A DNA stretch of 64,000 bases from Pirellulales bacterium (lineage in GTDB: Bacteria; Planctomycetota; Planctomycetia; Pirellulales; JACPPG01). A program made the position numbers and the translations under genes. Every line of letters begins with the position of its first letter. Within the stretch, counting starts at the first letter, position 1. Shown in pieces: positions 9,501 through 18,220 of this stretch. Below the pieces are notes generated by a model. It was given only the letters and a program-made list of their open reading frames with translations, was not told the origin of the DNA and searched no databases. The stretch is taken from positions 30,398-94,397 of the forward strand of contig DASZWQ010000114.1 of the NCBI GenBank assembly GCA_035546535.1. The letters run 5' to 3'.

Positions 9501-11192
9501 ACGACGCTCACCGGTACGCTCGCGAGTCTTCGCCCCGGCGCATTCCCGATGGAAGTGACCGTGACCTGGGGCGACGGCAGCCCGGCCGAGACGGTTCAAG
9601 TGAACGCCCAAGGGCAGTTCTCGGCAACGCATACCTATTTGTACGAGAACGCGAACGCGGCCCTGACCGAAATCCAAAACATTCACGTCTCGGTGACCGA
9701 CGCCTTCGGCAAGACGACGACCGGCGATACGTCGCTCGCCGTGACTGATGTGCCGCCGACGATCAGCAACCTCTCGATCACGCCGAACGACATGGTGATC
9801 AACAACGTGGCGGTGTTGACCGGCACGATCTTCGATCCCGGTCCGGCCGATTCGTTCACGATGACCGTCAACTGGGGTGATGAAACGGCGCCGCAGGTTA
9901 TCGCGCTGCCGGCCGGGTCGACGAATTTCACGCTCTCGCACTTGTTCGATGACAATCGCCGCGGCGATCCGAACCAGGTCAATCCGGTGCAGATCACGAT
10001 CGTGGACAACCACACCGGGCTGAGCACGTCGGCCACCGCCATCACGGTACACGACGTGAATCCGACGTTGATCAACTACACCGGGACGAATCTCGGCTCG
10101 AACGGCATCCTGACGATCTCGGGCAACATCAGCCACCCGGGCCCGGGCCCGCTGACGCTCACGATCAACTGGGAAGATACCGTCCAGGTGATCCAGAACG
10201 TGCCGCAGGGTAACTTCCAGATCTCGCACTTTTACGACGTGCCGCCGAATCCGGCCGATCCCTCCGGTCCCATCACGGTCTCGGTTCGCGTCAGTAGCGA
10301 TACGAACCTATCGGCCACCGCCAGCAACACCTCGACCGTGCCCGGTCTGGGAGCTCTGGGCGGGTCGTTGGCGTTTTTCTACGTCCAACAGGAAAATAAC
10401 ATTCCGCATTTCGAAAACGGCGGCCAGCACGTCGATATGGGCAGTGCCCAGCCGATCGTGCTCACGTTTACCACCGTGCAGTTCGACGTGCGTCCGCCGC
10501 AAGGGCAGGGGCTGGCCGACACCAAGGCCGTGGTGGCGCTGCGAACCTTCGATGCCGAGGCGGCAACGGAACGCGGCGTCGTGATCCTGCCGGTCGACGT
10601 GCTCAACAATTTGACGGCGCTCTTTGCCAAGCTGCCTGACGATCATTACCGGCTGTACTACGTCGAGCAGGGGACCGAGCGCATGATCATGGACGTGGTC
10701 GTGCGCCGCGGCAAACCGATCGACCCGACGGACGAATCGGAGGGAACCCAAGATCGTCCGCCGACATCGCATCTCGATCGCATGGACGATCAAGAACAAG
10801 TTGCCGGCGAAGCTGACGAAGCCGCGCCGGTCGCGATCGGACAGCCCGATGCGTTCGATCAATCGCGTAGCGATGTCTCGGTCGATGCGGAAGCCGACGG
10901 CGAGCTTTTGAATCCGCTGCCGTCCCCTCTCGTGGCCCCGGGGCCCGTTTCTTCGAACGCCTTATCGAATGTGAACGCCGCCGAACGTGCGACGGCGGAT
11001 CGCTACCGGGCGCTGTTTGTTCCGGCCGTGGCGGCGATCGCCATCAGTTCGACCTGGAGCGCCGGAACCTGGGCTCAACGTGTGGACGAAGAACTGACGC
11101 AAGCACCGGCCGACGCCCTGTCACGACCGTCGCGCTTGCGGCGCCGCCTGCGGCGTTTGCTCGACCGGCCAACACCGCGTCATCCCCGCTGA
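6531..11192 (+). CDS. Giant planctomycete surface protein with tandem cadherin-like and PKD-like repeats
   Basis: 1553 residues. The N-terminus carries LEERRLLNA at residues 39-47, a motif typical of exported planctomycete proteins with an atypical secretion signal. An acidic His/Asp-rich linker follows. Residues 163-857 contain five tandem repeats of 139 residues each (VVPGPQTTNED, VSDPDSGS, HGTLSVDTTGGV, PDGTVITGNGT, GLTYTP), related to VCBS/cadherin-like adhesin repeats. Then come PKD-like modules with TWGDG, NWGDE and NWEDT (about 1010-1270), a conserved C-terminal region at about 1277-1400, an acidic linker, one hydrophobic segment (about 1497-1515) and an Arg-rich tail. That tail suggests membrane anchoring or a sorting signal. 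It is probably a cell-surface or adhesin protein and may be cotranscribed with the kinase 30 bp downstream. Confidence 0.85.
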   Translation: MTLRELLDRLGVSSQRRPGQASWQQSEEELFPALYVHRLEERRLLNAAPVAVAPAPTPKDSGTEAHTSAHAASHDQAGNDVQNLARITYGGPSYGNFSAEMIALTAHAGHGSGGHDSAKNDDSGSDSTDAADATANADVTPAATAQVAALEMVTGFGLAADQPPVNVVPGPQTTNEDTSHVITGLSVSDPDSGSNPITTQFSVNHGTLSVDTTGGVAQPSGAILMPDGTVITGNGTNTLIIAGSTSQITSELSAGLTYTPNLDYNGADQLTMTSNDLGATGSGGPLQDVDAVAIAVAAVDDPPVNVVPGPQSTNENAALVISGLSVSDVDSGSNPIITQLSVAHGTLSVDTTGGVVQPSGAILMPDGTVITGNGTSTLIITGTTAQITSELSAGLTYTPGLNYHGSDTLTMTSNDLGATGLGGPLKDVDTVAISVLQVDQPPVNVVPGPQTAHENSPLVIGGLSVSDPDSGSNPITTQFTVAHGTLSVDTTGGVVQPSGAILLPDGTVITGNGTNALIITGSTTQISNELSHGLTYTPAANYFGGDTLTMTSNDLGATGLGGPLKDIDAVAITVLEVDQPPVNAVPGPQTALENTPKVIGGLSVSDPDSGTSPITTQLTVTHGTLTVDTTGGVTQPSGAILLPDGTVITGNGTSTLIITGTTAQISNELSQGLTYTPAADYFGGDTLTVTSNDLGATGLGGPLKDTDTVAITVLQVDKPPVNVVPGPQTTNEDTPVVIGGLSVSDPDSGSSPITTQLTVSHGTLSVDTTGGVTQPSGAILMPDGTVITGNGTNTVIILGTTSQITNELSHGLTYTPTFAYFGPDTLTMKSNDLGATGVGGPLTDTDTVAITVAPVVHAPTLTVTSPASGFNGLPISIGISGALTDSNKPEVLTFNVSGVPTDAVLHDGLGNDHSGQSSYTLTEAEVAGLTLTMPDSNVSQNFDLTVVAVATDAAINQTASSAPQTISVASLNPYPILTNLSAPDVLQGSSTTLTGTLASLRPGAFPMEVTVTWGDGSPAETVQVNAQGQFSATHTYLYENANAALTEIQNIHVSVTDAFGKTTTGDTSLAVTDVPPTISNLSITPNDMVINNVAVLTGTIFDPGPADSFTMTVNWGDETAPQVIALPAGSTNFTLSHLFDDNRRGDPNQVNPVQITIVDNHTGLSTSATAITVHDVNPTLINYTGTNLGSNGILTISGNISHPGPGPLTLTINWEDTVQVIQNVPQGNFQISHFYDVPPNPADPSGPITVSVRVSSDTNLSATASNTSTVPGLGALGGSLAFFYVQQENNIPHFENGGQHVDMGSAQPIVLTFTTVQFDVRPPQGQGLADTKAVVALRTFDAEAATERGVVILPVDVLNNLTALFAKLPDDHYRLYYVEQGTERMIMDVVVRRGKPIDPTDESEGTQDRPPTSHLDRMDDQEQVAGEADEAAPVAIGQPDAFDQSRSDVSVDAEADGELLNPLPSPLVAPGPVSSNALSNVNAAERATADRYRALFVPAVAAIAISSTWSAGTWAQRVDEELTQAPADALSRPSRLRRRLRRLLDRPTPRHPR
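7017..9101 (+). repeat. Five tandem coding repeats of exactly 417 bp
   Basis: Repeat units start at 7017, 7434, 7851, 8268 and 8685, each marked by codons for PPVN, with no insertion or deletion in any unit. Units are very similar at protein level but differ mostly at third codon positions. The fifth unit ends where the sequence changes to VVHAPTLTV. Confidence 0.95.
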
Positions 11193-11222
11193 TTCTGTAG
11201 GACATTCGCTGACCGGCAACTT

Positions 11223-14200
11223 ATGACTTCCTGTCCATTCTGCAACACGGCTCTTGAAGGCGCGGTCGAGCGCTGCCCAGGTTGCGATGCGCAGTTGGGG
11301 CTAATGTCGGCGGCCACGGTCGATTCCGGCTTTGTCGAGGCTGAGTTCATCGAGCCCGGTGCCGCGCCCGTCTCTGAAGACACGGCGGCTGCTTCGACCT
11401 CCAAGCCAAAACGCAGCGTCCGCGCCTTCTTCCGCCGGATTGTCGATCGCACGCGCGGCGGCCACTCGATCGAGAAAAGCGATAAGGATTCGCAAACCTA
11501 CTCGCGCGAGAACGTTCTCACGTACCAGCACACGCAGCCGACATTTCTCGATGACACGGCCGGCACGAAGCCTCCGGCGACTGAGCCCGGCGGACTCAAG
11601 ACGCCCGATCCGCAGGCACCGGAGCTCGACGTTCCTGAACTCGAACTAGCTGACCTCGAGCCGCTCGATGCTGAAGTAGAGGCCGAGCTGGTCATCGAGC
11701 CGGTCGACCCGGAGCCGCTCATCTTTGCCGAGGAGGAGGACGAAGCGGCAGGCCCTCGCACCATCGGCGAACAGGATTTCACGATCGCGTTCGAAGGCGG
11801 GCTTTTGGATGCCGAGCCAGGCGATCTGGCGCCAGGCGACTCGGCTCCGCCGCAAGGTGGGGACGCCGAATCCGGCGGCCCGCGCACGATCACCAGCAGC
11901 GACCTGACGATCGCCTTTACGCCGCCCGAAGCGGTCGATGATCCGATCGCCGGCGTTATCGGCGTCCCGAGCGTGGTCCCCGAGGATGATCCCAACGCGA
12001 CGCGCGCGGTGACCGACAGTGACTTCACGGTCGCCTTTGTCGAAGATGACGCAGGCTTTCTCGATGAGCCCTCGTCGCCCATCGCGGGCGCCATCGGGCC
12101 CGAGCGAATCGATCCCGATGTCGACGAGGATGATCCGACCGGCACGCGCCGTCTGTCGGACAGCGATTTCACGATTGCCTTCACGCCCGCGGAACCGGAG
12201 AACGCCGCCGACGAATCGCAACCTCCCTACTCGCGTCCAACGATCGCGACGGGCCTGACCCTCGATTCGGCCGATCTGGCGACCGCTGCGGCGGCGTCCT
12301 CGGGCCCCGACGCGCCGCGCCCGGTCACGGATAGCGACTACACATTTGCCTTCGTCGAGGACGACGCCGAGGAAAAGCGCGATCCGCGCGCCACCCACGG
12401 CATCGGCGCGACGCTCAATGCCGACGAACTGCCGGCCGAAGAGATCGAACGCCTGACCGGCATGTGGGAAGCGACGATCTCGCCCGAGGCGCGCCCAGGC
12501 ATGACCATCAAGGCCGCGTCACCTGGCTCGGCATCGCAAACACACCTGGTGGTGCGTTCGCGTACGGTGCGCGCGCCCGAGGAACCGGCGCCCGACGGCG
12601 CCGACTACGAATTGCTCGACACGATCGGCAAGGGGGGCATGGGCGTGGTTTACGCCGCCCGCCAGGCATCGATCGATCGTACCGTGGCCATCAAGATGAT
12701 TCGCCGCGACATGGCCGGCGACGCCGACCAGCGTCAGAAATTCCTGTCCGAAGCCGTGGTCACTGGCGACCTCGATCATCCGAACATCGTGCCCATCTAC
12801 GATCTGGGTTCGAACGAGTCGGGCGCGCTGTTCTACTCGATGAAGCGGGTCGAGGGGACGCCGTGGATCAAGGTGCTGAAGAAGAAGAGCCTTAGCGAGA
12901 ATGTCGAGATCCTCATGAAGGTGGCGGACGCCGTGGCGTTCGCTCACTCGCGCGGGGTGATCCATCGCGACCTGAAGCCCGAAAACGTGATGCTCGGCGA
13001 CTTCGGCGAAGTGCTGGTGATGGACTGGGGACTGGCATTATTGGCGCCACGTTTTCGCCATTTGGGTTCGATCACGCAATCGGGCGGCATGGGCGGCACG
13101 CCCGCCTATATGTCGCCGGAAATGGCCAGCGGGCCACTGGAACGCATCGGCGTGCCCAGCGACGTCTACTTGCTGGGAGCCATCCTGTACGAAATTCTAA
13201 CCGGCAAGCCCCCGCATGCCGGCAAGGACGTGATGAGCTGCCTGTACGCGGTGGCGCGCAATGAAATTCAGCCCACCGAAGTTACCGGCGAGCTGATGGA
13301 CATTGCCCGCCGGGCCATGGCAACGGAAATCAGCGAACGCTACGAAAGCGTCATCGAATTCCAATCGGCGATTCGCCTGTACCATTCGCATTCGGAAAGC
13401 ATCTTGCTCTCGGACCGGGCCGCCGAGGACCTGGCCAAGGCCGAGCAATCGCACGACTACCAGGATTATGCCCGGGCCGTTTTCGGCTTCCAGGAAGCGC
13501 TATCCCTGTGGGATGGCAACGAGCGTGCCCGATCCCGCCTGATCGTCGCCAAGAGATCTTATGCCGAAAGTGCCGTGGCCAAGGGGGACTTGGACCTGGC
13601 GGCCTCGCTGTTGGATCCGGACGAGGCTTCATACGCCGAACTGCGCACGCACGTCACCGCGGCGCAGCGCGACCGTGACGTACGAAACAGGCGATTCAAG
13701 CTCGTGGTGCGCGCCGCGCGGGCCCTCGTGGCTACGGTGGTGGTCATCGTCACGGTGGCATTCTTCGCCATCCGGGCGCAGCGCGAAGAGGCCAAGGCCC
13801 AAGCCGCCCGCGCCGACAACGAAGCCACGAACGCTCGGATCGCCGAAAAGGAGGCAGAGAAACAGCGCGACCAGGCGGTCGCCTCGGAGCAAGTGGCCAA
13901 AGAACAACGCGCGCGGGCGCAGGCTGCGGAGAACCAGGCAACGGCCGATCGCGACAAAGCCATCATGGCTAAGCAAGCCGCGGTCGAAGCTGAGGAAGCC
14001 GCCGTCAAAGCCAGGCAAGTCGCCGTGGATGCCGAGCGGGCCGAAGCCAGGCTGCGTGCGCAGGAAGAGGCTCTGCGTCTGCAGAAGGAATACGACGCCT
14101 ACATCGCTTCGATCGGCCTGGTGGCCGCCAAGATCGACGAAAACGCTTTCGGTTACGCGCAGCAACTGCTCAACGAGTGCCAATCCCATTTGCGAAATTG

Positions 14201-16979
14201 GGAATGGGGTCGGTTGATGCACCTCTGCCGCCAAAGCGCGCAGACGTTCCGCGAACAGGGCCCGATCGATGCGGTCAGCTACTCGCCCGACGGCAAGCAC
14301 GTGGTGACCGGCAGTTGGGAAGGGGTGGCGCGAATCTGGGACGTGGCGACCGGGCAGCCCGTACGAGAATTGAAGCACGGCCGCTATGTGCACGCCGTCG
14401 CTTATTCTCCCGACGGTCGCTTCATTGCCACCGGCAGCAACGACAAAGCGAGCGAATTGAAGTTGTGGGACGCGGCGTCGGGCGTCGAGATTCGCTCGTT
14501 CGACGGTCATACCGACGCCGTGCTCAGCGTGGCTTTCTCGCGCGATGGTCAGCGGCTGTTGAGTAGCTCCTATGACAAGACCGCCCGACTGTGGGACGTC
14601 GCCACCGGCCAGCAGGTCCGTCAATTCAAAGGACACACCTGGTGGGTGTGGTCGGCCGCCTTCTCGCCGGACGAAAGCCATGTCGTCACGGCCAGCCAGG
14701 ACGGCACGGCGATCGTCTGGTCGGTCGATTCCGACGAAAAGAGCGCTCCTTTCACGGGACACGCCGGACCGGTCTATGCGGCCGTCTTCTCACCCGACGG
14801 GCATTTCGTGGCCACGGCCGGCTACGACAAGCGCGTTCTGCTGTGGCGGCCTGACCAGGTGCGGCCGTTCGACTTCAGCACGCTTTTGAGCCAGCAATCG
14901 GGCGTGCCCACGAACTACGTTGCCTTCGTCGGTCATGCCGCGCCGGTGCGCTGTGTGCGCTTTTCAGCGGACGGCAAAACTCTGCTCACGGCCGGCCACG
15001 ATAACACGGTAAGGTTGTGGGACGTTGCTAGCGCTGTCTGTCGCCAGACGTTGCGCGGCCATGCGGGCTGGGTGCGTTCTTGTTCGTTCTCGCCCGACGG
15101 CCAGTTCGTGCTGTCGGCCGGTTACGATCATCAGGCGAAAATCTGGGACGTGACGCATTACGAGGAATTCCGCTTATATGGCGGCCACGACGATGCGCTC
15201 CTGGGAGCGACATTCTCACCCGACGGCAAGCAGATCATCACGGTCAGCCGCGATCGTACGGCCAAGATTCAGGATCTCGTCGTCGGCCGCGAGGCCACGA
15301 CGCTCAGCGAGGGGCATGCATTCCTGGTTTCGACCGTAGCCTTTTCGCCGGACGGCAGCCGGGTCTTCACGGGGGCGGGCGATGACACAATTCGTGTGTG
15401 GGATGCCGTCACCGGGGGCGAGCTGCGGCATTTCGAACACACCGGCCGCGGCGGCATCTTCGCTCTTTCGCGCGACGGCCGGCTGATGCTTTCGGGCGGC
15501 GAAGGAAATGATGCCCTGTTGTGGGACGTCGCCACCGGCAACACGTTGCACAAGCTGGCAGGCCATCGCTCGGAAGTCACGGCGGTTGCCATTTCGACCG
15601 ACGGCAAGCTGTTGTTCACGGGCGACGCCGTGGGACGTGGTCGTATCTGGGACGCCGCGACAGGCAAGCAATTGCACCTGCTCTCGGGCCATAGTCGCAA
15701 GATCACGGCCGCCCATTTCCTGGCGAGCGGAAAGCGCGTACTCACGGCCAGCAGTGACAATTCCGTCGGACAATGGGACGTCGCGACCGGCCAGGAGTTG
15801 CCGGCGCAAGTGCTCAAGCATCCTGACGGCGTCACGGCCATGACCACCTCCTGGGAAGGACGCTTTGCCATCACGGCCTGTGCCGACAAGCACATTCGTT
15901 TGTGGAACCTCGATGGGCCGCGCGTGGTGCGCGATATCGACGCGGGAAATTGCGCGATTTCGTCAGTGGCCCTGTCGGCCGACGGTCGCCGCGTGCTAAC
16001 GGCTTGTGCCGACAACAAGGTGCGCTTGTGGGACCTGGCCAGCGGCATGGAAGTGAAAAACCCCCGACCGCAACACGCGCACGGCGCCTTGGTCGACACC
16101 GGTCATAGCGCGGTTTGGACCGCCGTGTTTTCGCCCGACGGCACTCACGTCGCGACGGCGGGCGGCAATGACGCGACGCTCTGGCGTGTCGACAATGGCC
16201 GTGAAGTGATGTCCTACAGTCCTCATGGCGCGGTCGCGGCAGGGGCGTTCTCGCCTGATGGCCAGCACGCCGCCACGTGCAGTTGGGACGGCACGATCAA
16301 AATCTGGAATGCAAAAACCGGTAATGTCGAACTGAAGATTGTCGCCTCGCCAGAGAAGTACGTGAATTCGGTGATGTACTCACCCGACGGCTCCCGCCTG
16401 CTTTCGGCAAGCGACGACGCGACGGCGAAGATCTGGGACGCGAAGACGGGCAAGTTGCTGTTGTCGTTGCCGACGGACGAAAACGCCGCCGGCCATCAGG
16501 ACACGGTTCGTTCGGCCCGGTATTCCGCAGACGGCAAGCGCGTGGTCACCGCCTCGAGCGATAAGACGGCGCGGGTGTGGGACGCCGAGACCGGCGAATC
16601 TCTGGCCGTGCTCGAAGGCCACGAGTGGGCCGTCCTGGCCGCTGAATTCTCGGCCGACGGCACGCGCATCATCACCGGCAGCGAAGATAACACCGTGCGC
16701 ATCTGGGACGCCGCCACCGGCAAGCAATTGCTATTACTCGAAGGGCATACGGCGCCAGTGACCAGTGTGGCCTTTACGCCGGACGGCACGCGCGCGGCCA
16801 CGGGAGCCCAGGACAATGCCGTGAAGCTGTGGGACGCCAAGAACGGCAAGGAAATCCTGCACCTGAAACAGCACTCGCAGGAAGTCTCGTCGGTGGCGTT
16901 TTCGCCGGACGGAAAGCTGCTGCTGACCAGCAGCCGCGATGGCACGGCCATCGTCTGGCCCGCCGTTGACTGGCAATAA
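11223..16979 (+). CDS. Transmembrane Ser/Thr protein kinase with 21 WD40 repeats
   Basis: 1918 residues. A zinc-ribbon-like start has C4/C7/C18/C21 (CPFC and CPGC). An acidic low-complexity region follows, with five copies of an SDFTIAF-like motif near residues 179, 221, 261, 309 and 366. The kinase domain spans about 462-730: glycine loop GKGGMG, K491 in VAIKM, HRDLKPEN at 581-588 (catalytic D583) and DWG at 601-603 in place of DFG. A single membrane helix lies at about 832-855, then an Ala/Glu/Lys coiled coil (about 856-955) and 21 WD40 repeats to the C-terminus. Catalytic residues are present, so an active kinase is expected. The topology implies a cytoplasmic kinase and an outer WD40 sensor, but orientation is inferred. 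Confidence 0.92.
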   Translation: MTSCPFCNTALEGAVERCPGCDAQLGLMSAATVDSGFVEAEFIEPGAAPVSEDTAAASTSKPKRSVRAFFRRIVDRTRGGHSIEKSDKDSQTYSRENVLTYQHTQPTFLDDTAGTKPPATEPGGLKTPDPQAPELDVPELELADLEPLDAEVEAELVIEPVDPEPLIFAEEEDEAAGPRTIGEQDFTIAFEGGLLDAEPGDLAPGDSAPPQGGDAESGGPRTITSSDLTIAFTPPEAVDDPIAGVIGVPSVVPEDDPNATRAVTDSDFTVAFVEDDAGFLDEPSSPIAGAIGPERIDPDVDEDDPTGTRRLSDSDFTIAFTPAEPENAADESQPPYSRPTIATGLTLDSADLATAAAASSGPDAPRPVTDSDYTFAFVEDDAEEKRDPRATHGIGATLNADELPAEEIERLTGMWEATISPEARPGMTIKAASPGSASQTHLVVRSRTVRAPEEPAPDGADYELLDTIGKGGMGVVYAARQASIDRTVAIKMIRRDMAGDADQRQKFLSEAVVTGDLDHPNIVPIYDLGSNESGALFYSMKRVEGTPWIKVLKKKSLSENVEILMKVADAVAFAHSRGVIHRDLKPENVMLGDFGEVLVMDWGLALLAPRFRHLGSITQSGGMGGTPAYMSPEMASGPLERIGVPSDVYLLGAILYEILTGKPPHAGKDVMSCLYAVARNEIQPTEVTGELMDIARRAMATEISERYESVIEFQSAIRLYHSHSESILLSDRAAEDLAKAEQSHDYQDYARAVFGFQEALSLWDGNERARSRLIVAKRSYAESAVAKGDLDLAASLLDPDEASYAELRTHVTAAQRDRDVRNRRFKLVVRAARALVATVVVIVTVAFFAIRAQREEAKAQAARADNEATNARIAEKEAEKQRDQAVASEQVAKEQRARAQAAENQATADRDKAIMAKQAAVEAEEAAVKARQVAVDAERAEARLRAQEEALRLQKEYDAYIASIGLVAAKIDENAFGYAQQLLNECQSHLRNWEWGRLMHLCRQSAQTFREQGPIDAVSYSPDGKHVVTGSWEGVARIWDVATGQPVRELKHGRYVHAVAYSPDGRFIATGSNDKASELKLWDAASGVEIRSFDGHTDAVLSVAFSRDGQRLLSSSYDKTARLWDVATGQQVRQFKGHTWWVWSAAFSPDESHVVTASQDGTAIVWSVDSDEKSAPFTGHAGPVYAAVFSPDGHFVATAGYDKRVLLWRPDQVRPFDFSTLLSQQSGVPTNYVAFVGHAAPVRCVRFSADGKTLLTAGHDNTVRLWDVASAVCRQTLRGHAGWVRSCSFSPDGQFVLSAGYDHQAKIWDVTHYEEFRLYGGHDDALLGATFSPDGKQIITVSRDRTAKIQDLVVGREATTLSEGHAFLVSTVAFSPDGSRVFTGAGDDTIRVWDAVTGGELRHFEHTGRGGIFALSRDGRLMLSGGEGNDALLWDVATGNTLHKLAGHRSEVTAVAISTDGKLLFTGDAVGRGRIWDAATGKQLHLLSGHSRKITAAHFLASGKRVLTASSDNSVGQWDVATGQELPAQVLKHPDGVTAMTTSWEGRFAITACADKHIRLWNLDGPRVVRDIDAGNCAISSVALSADGRRVLTACADNKVRLWDLASGMEVKNPRPQHAHGALVDTGHSAVWTAVFSPDGTHVATAGGNDATLWRVDNGREVMSYSPHGAVAAGAFSPDGQHAATCSWDGTIKIWNAKTGNVELKIVASPEKYVNSVMYSPDGSRLLSASDDATAKIWDAKTGKLLLSLPTDENAAGHQDTVRSARYSADGKRVVTASSDKTARVWDAETGESLAVLEGHEWAVLAAEFSADGTRIITGSEDNTVRIWDAATGKQLLLLEGHTAPVTSVAFTPDGTRAATGAQDNAVKLWDAKNGKEILHLKQHSQEVSSVAFSPDGKLLLTSSRDGTAIVWPAVDWQ

Positions 16980-17192
16980 GGCGAGTGGCAGTTTGCCGCC
17001 GGCCGGATCGTGCCCGGGGCATCGACGCGGCACTCTAGTCCGACCCACGCCAGGCACGCAGACTCTCCTGGGTTCTGGTTCCACGGCTGATCGACGGCAA
17101 GGTAAAATGCCGTAGTCGATGCGCGGAGGTGAACGCGGTGCAAACGGCGCATGTGTCACCCGCAAAGCCAGACAACCGACAACCGAGGACTC

Positions 17193-18182
17193 ATGAAGGG
17201 ACCAGCACCATTGGCATCTGTAGTGCAAAATCCGTTGCGACTAGGGGAAATGGGACTTTTGTTGGCCCTGATATTGGCTGGTGCGCAAGCGCCGGCCTGT
17301 GCGCAGGAATCGGCGCCGCCAACGACGACTCGCGATACGAGCCAGGAAGAAGCGGCGGTTCGCACCGCGGCGGACGCTTATCGCAAGGCGGTCGAGTCGG
17401 GCGATACCGAGGCGATGGCCGCCTTTTGGTCGCCCGATGCCGATTATGTCGATTACAAGGGGCGGGCCTTCAAGATTCAGGCATCGATCATTCGTGCCAG
17501 GAAGCAGGCGCGCGACGACGGTCACATGGCTCGGCCGGCCCCCAGGACCGAGACCTTGGCGATTCGCGTCATCACGCCCGACGTGGCCGTCGAGGACGGT
17601 ACGGTCGAGCGCCCCGACGTCGAAGGCGATCATCCGAAGCTGGGACGCTATTGCGCCTTGTGGGTGAAAAAAGACGGAAAATGGTTGATCGATGGCGTTC
17701 GCGAGTCCCCCTATCGGGCACCAGCGACCGAGAGTCACTTCAAGGAACTGGGATGGATGCTGGGCGATTGGACGGCCGAGGGGCCACAGGGAACGGCCGA
17801 AGTGTCCTGCGTTTGGGGCCCGCAGAAGGCGTATATTCTGCGGCACCTGAAGGTGCACCTGAAGGGAGTCGACAGGGCGCTGGAAGCCACACAATGGATC
17901 GGCTGGGACCCGATCCACGAACGAATTCATTCCTTTGTATATGATTCCCAGGGAGGCTACGCCCAGGGGACATGGTCGAAAGACGGCGACGCCTGGGTCG
18001 TTAGCACGACGGGCGTGTTACCGGACGGCCAGCGTACGGCGTCTACGAATTTCTACAGCAAAGTTGACGAAAATACGTCCATCTGGGAGTCGATTGACGA
18101 CCGCGTGGACGGCGCGCCCACCCCCGATATTCGTTTTCGTGCCACCCGCCAGCCGAATAAGAAAAAGGTAGAGTCGCAGTAA
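17193..18182 (+). CDS. Exported NTF2-like (SgcJ/EcaC-type) protein
   Basis: 329 residues from the ATG at 17193. A start 42 bases upstream is possible but puts extra polar residues before the signal peptide. The signal peptide is hydrophobic (LLLALILAGAQAPACAQ). Residues about 50-175 match the SnoaL/NTF2-like fold of the SgcJ/EcaC group (VRTAADAYRKAVESGDTEAM, FWSPDADYVDYKG, VEDGTVE, WLIDGVRES). The C-terminal half (WMLGDWTAEG, SCVWGPQKAYILRHL) resembles a lipocalin-like DUF1579-type domain. Such proteins are often found in planctomycetes with no defined substrate. It stands alone between the kinase and a small exported protein. Confidence 0.75.
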   Translation: MKGPAPLASVVQNPLRLGEMGLLLALILAGAQAPACAQESAPPTTTRDTSQEEAAVRTAADAYRKAVESGDTEAMAAFWSPDADYVDYKGRAFKIQASIIRARKQARDDGHMARPAPRTETLAIRVITPDVAVEDGTVERPDVEGDHPKLGRYCALWVKKDGKWLIDGVRESPYRAPATESHFKELGWMLGDWTAEGPQGTAEVSCVWGPQKAYILRHLKVHLKGVDRALEATQWIGWDPIHERIHSFVYDSQGGYAQGTWSKDGDAWVVSTTGVLPDGQRTASTNFYSKVDENTSIWESIDDRVDGAPTPDIRFRATRQPNKKKVESQ

Positions 18183-18220
18183 GCATTTTCCGCGTCATCC
18201 TGGGGTCAAGGAGCGAAACT

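Noticed and set aside
11182..11223. Internal terminator between surface protein and kinase
   Set aside because: No stem with a T-run is visible in the 30-bp gap, so separation of the transcripts is not supported.
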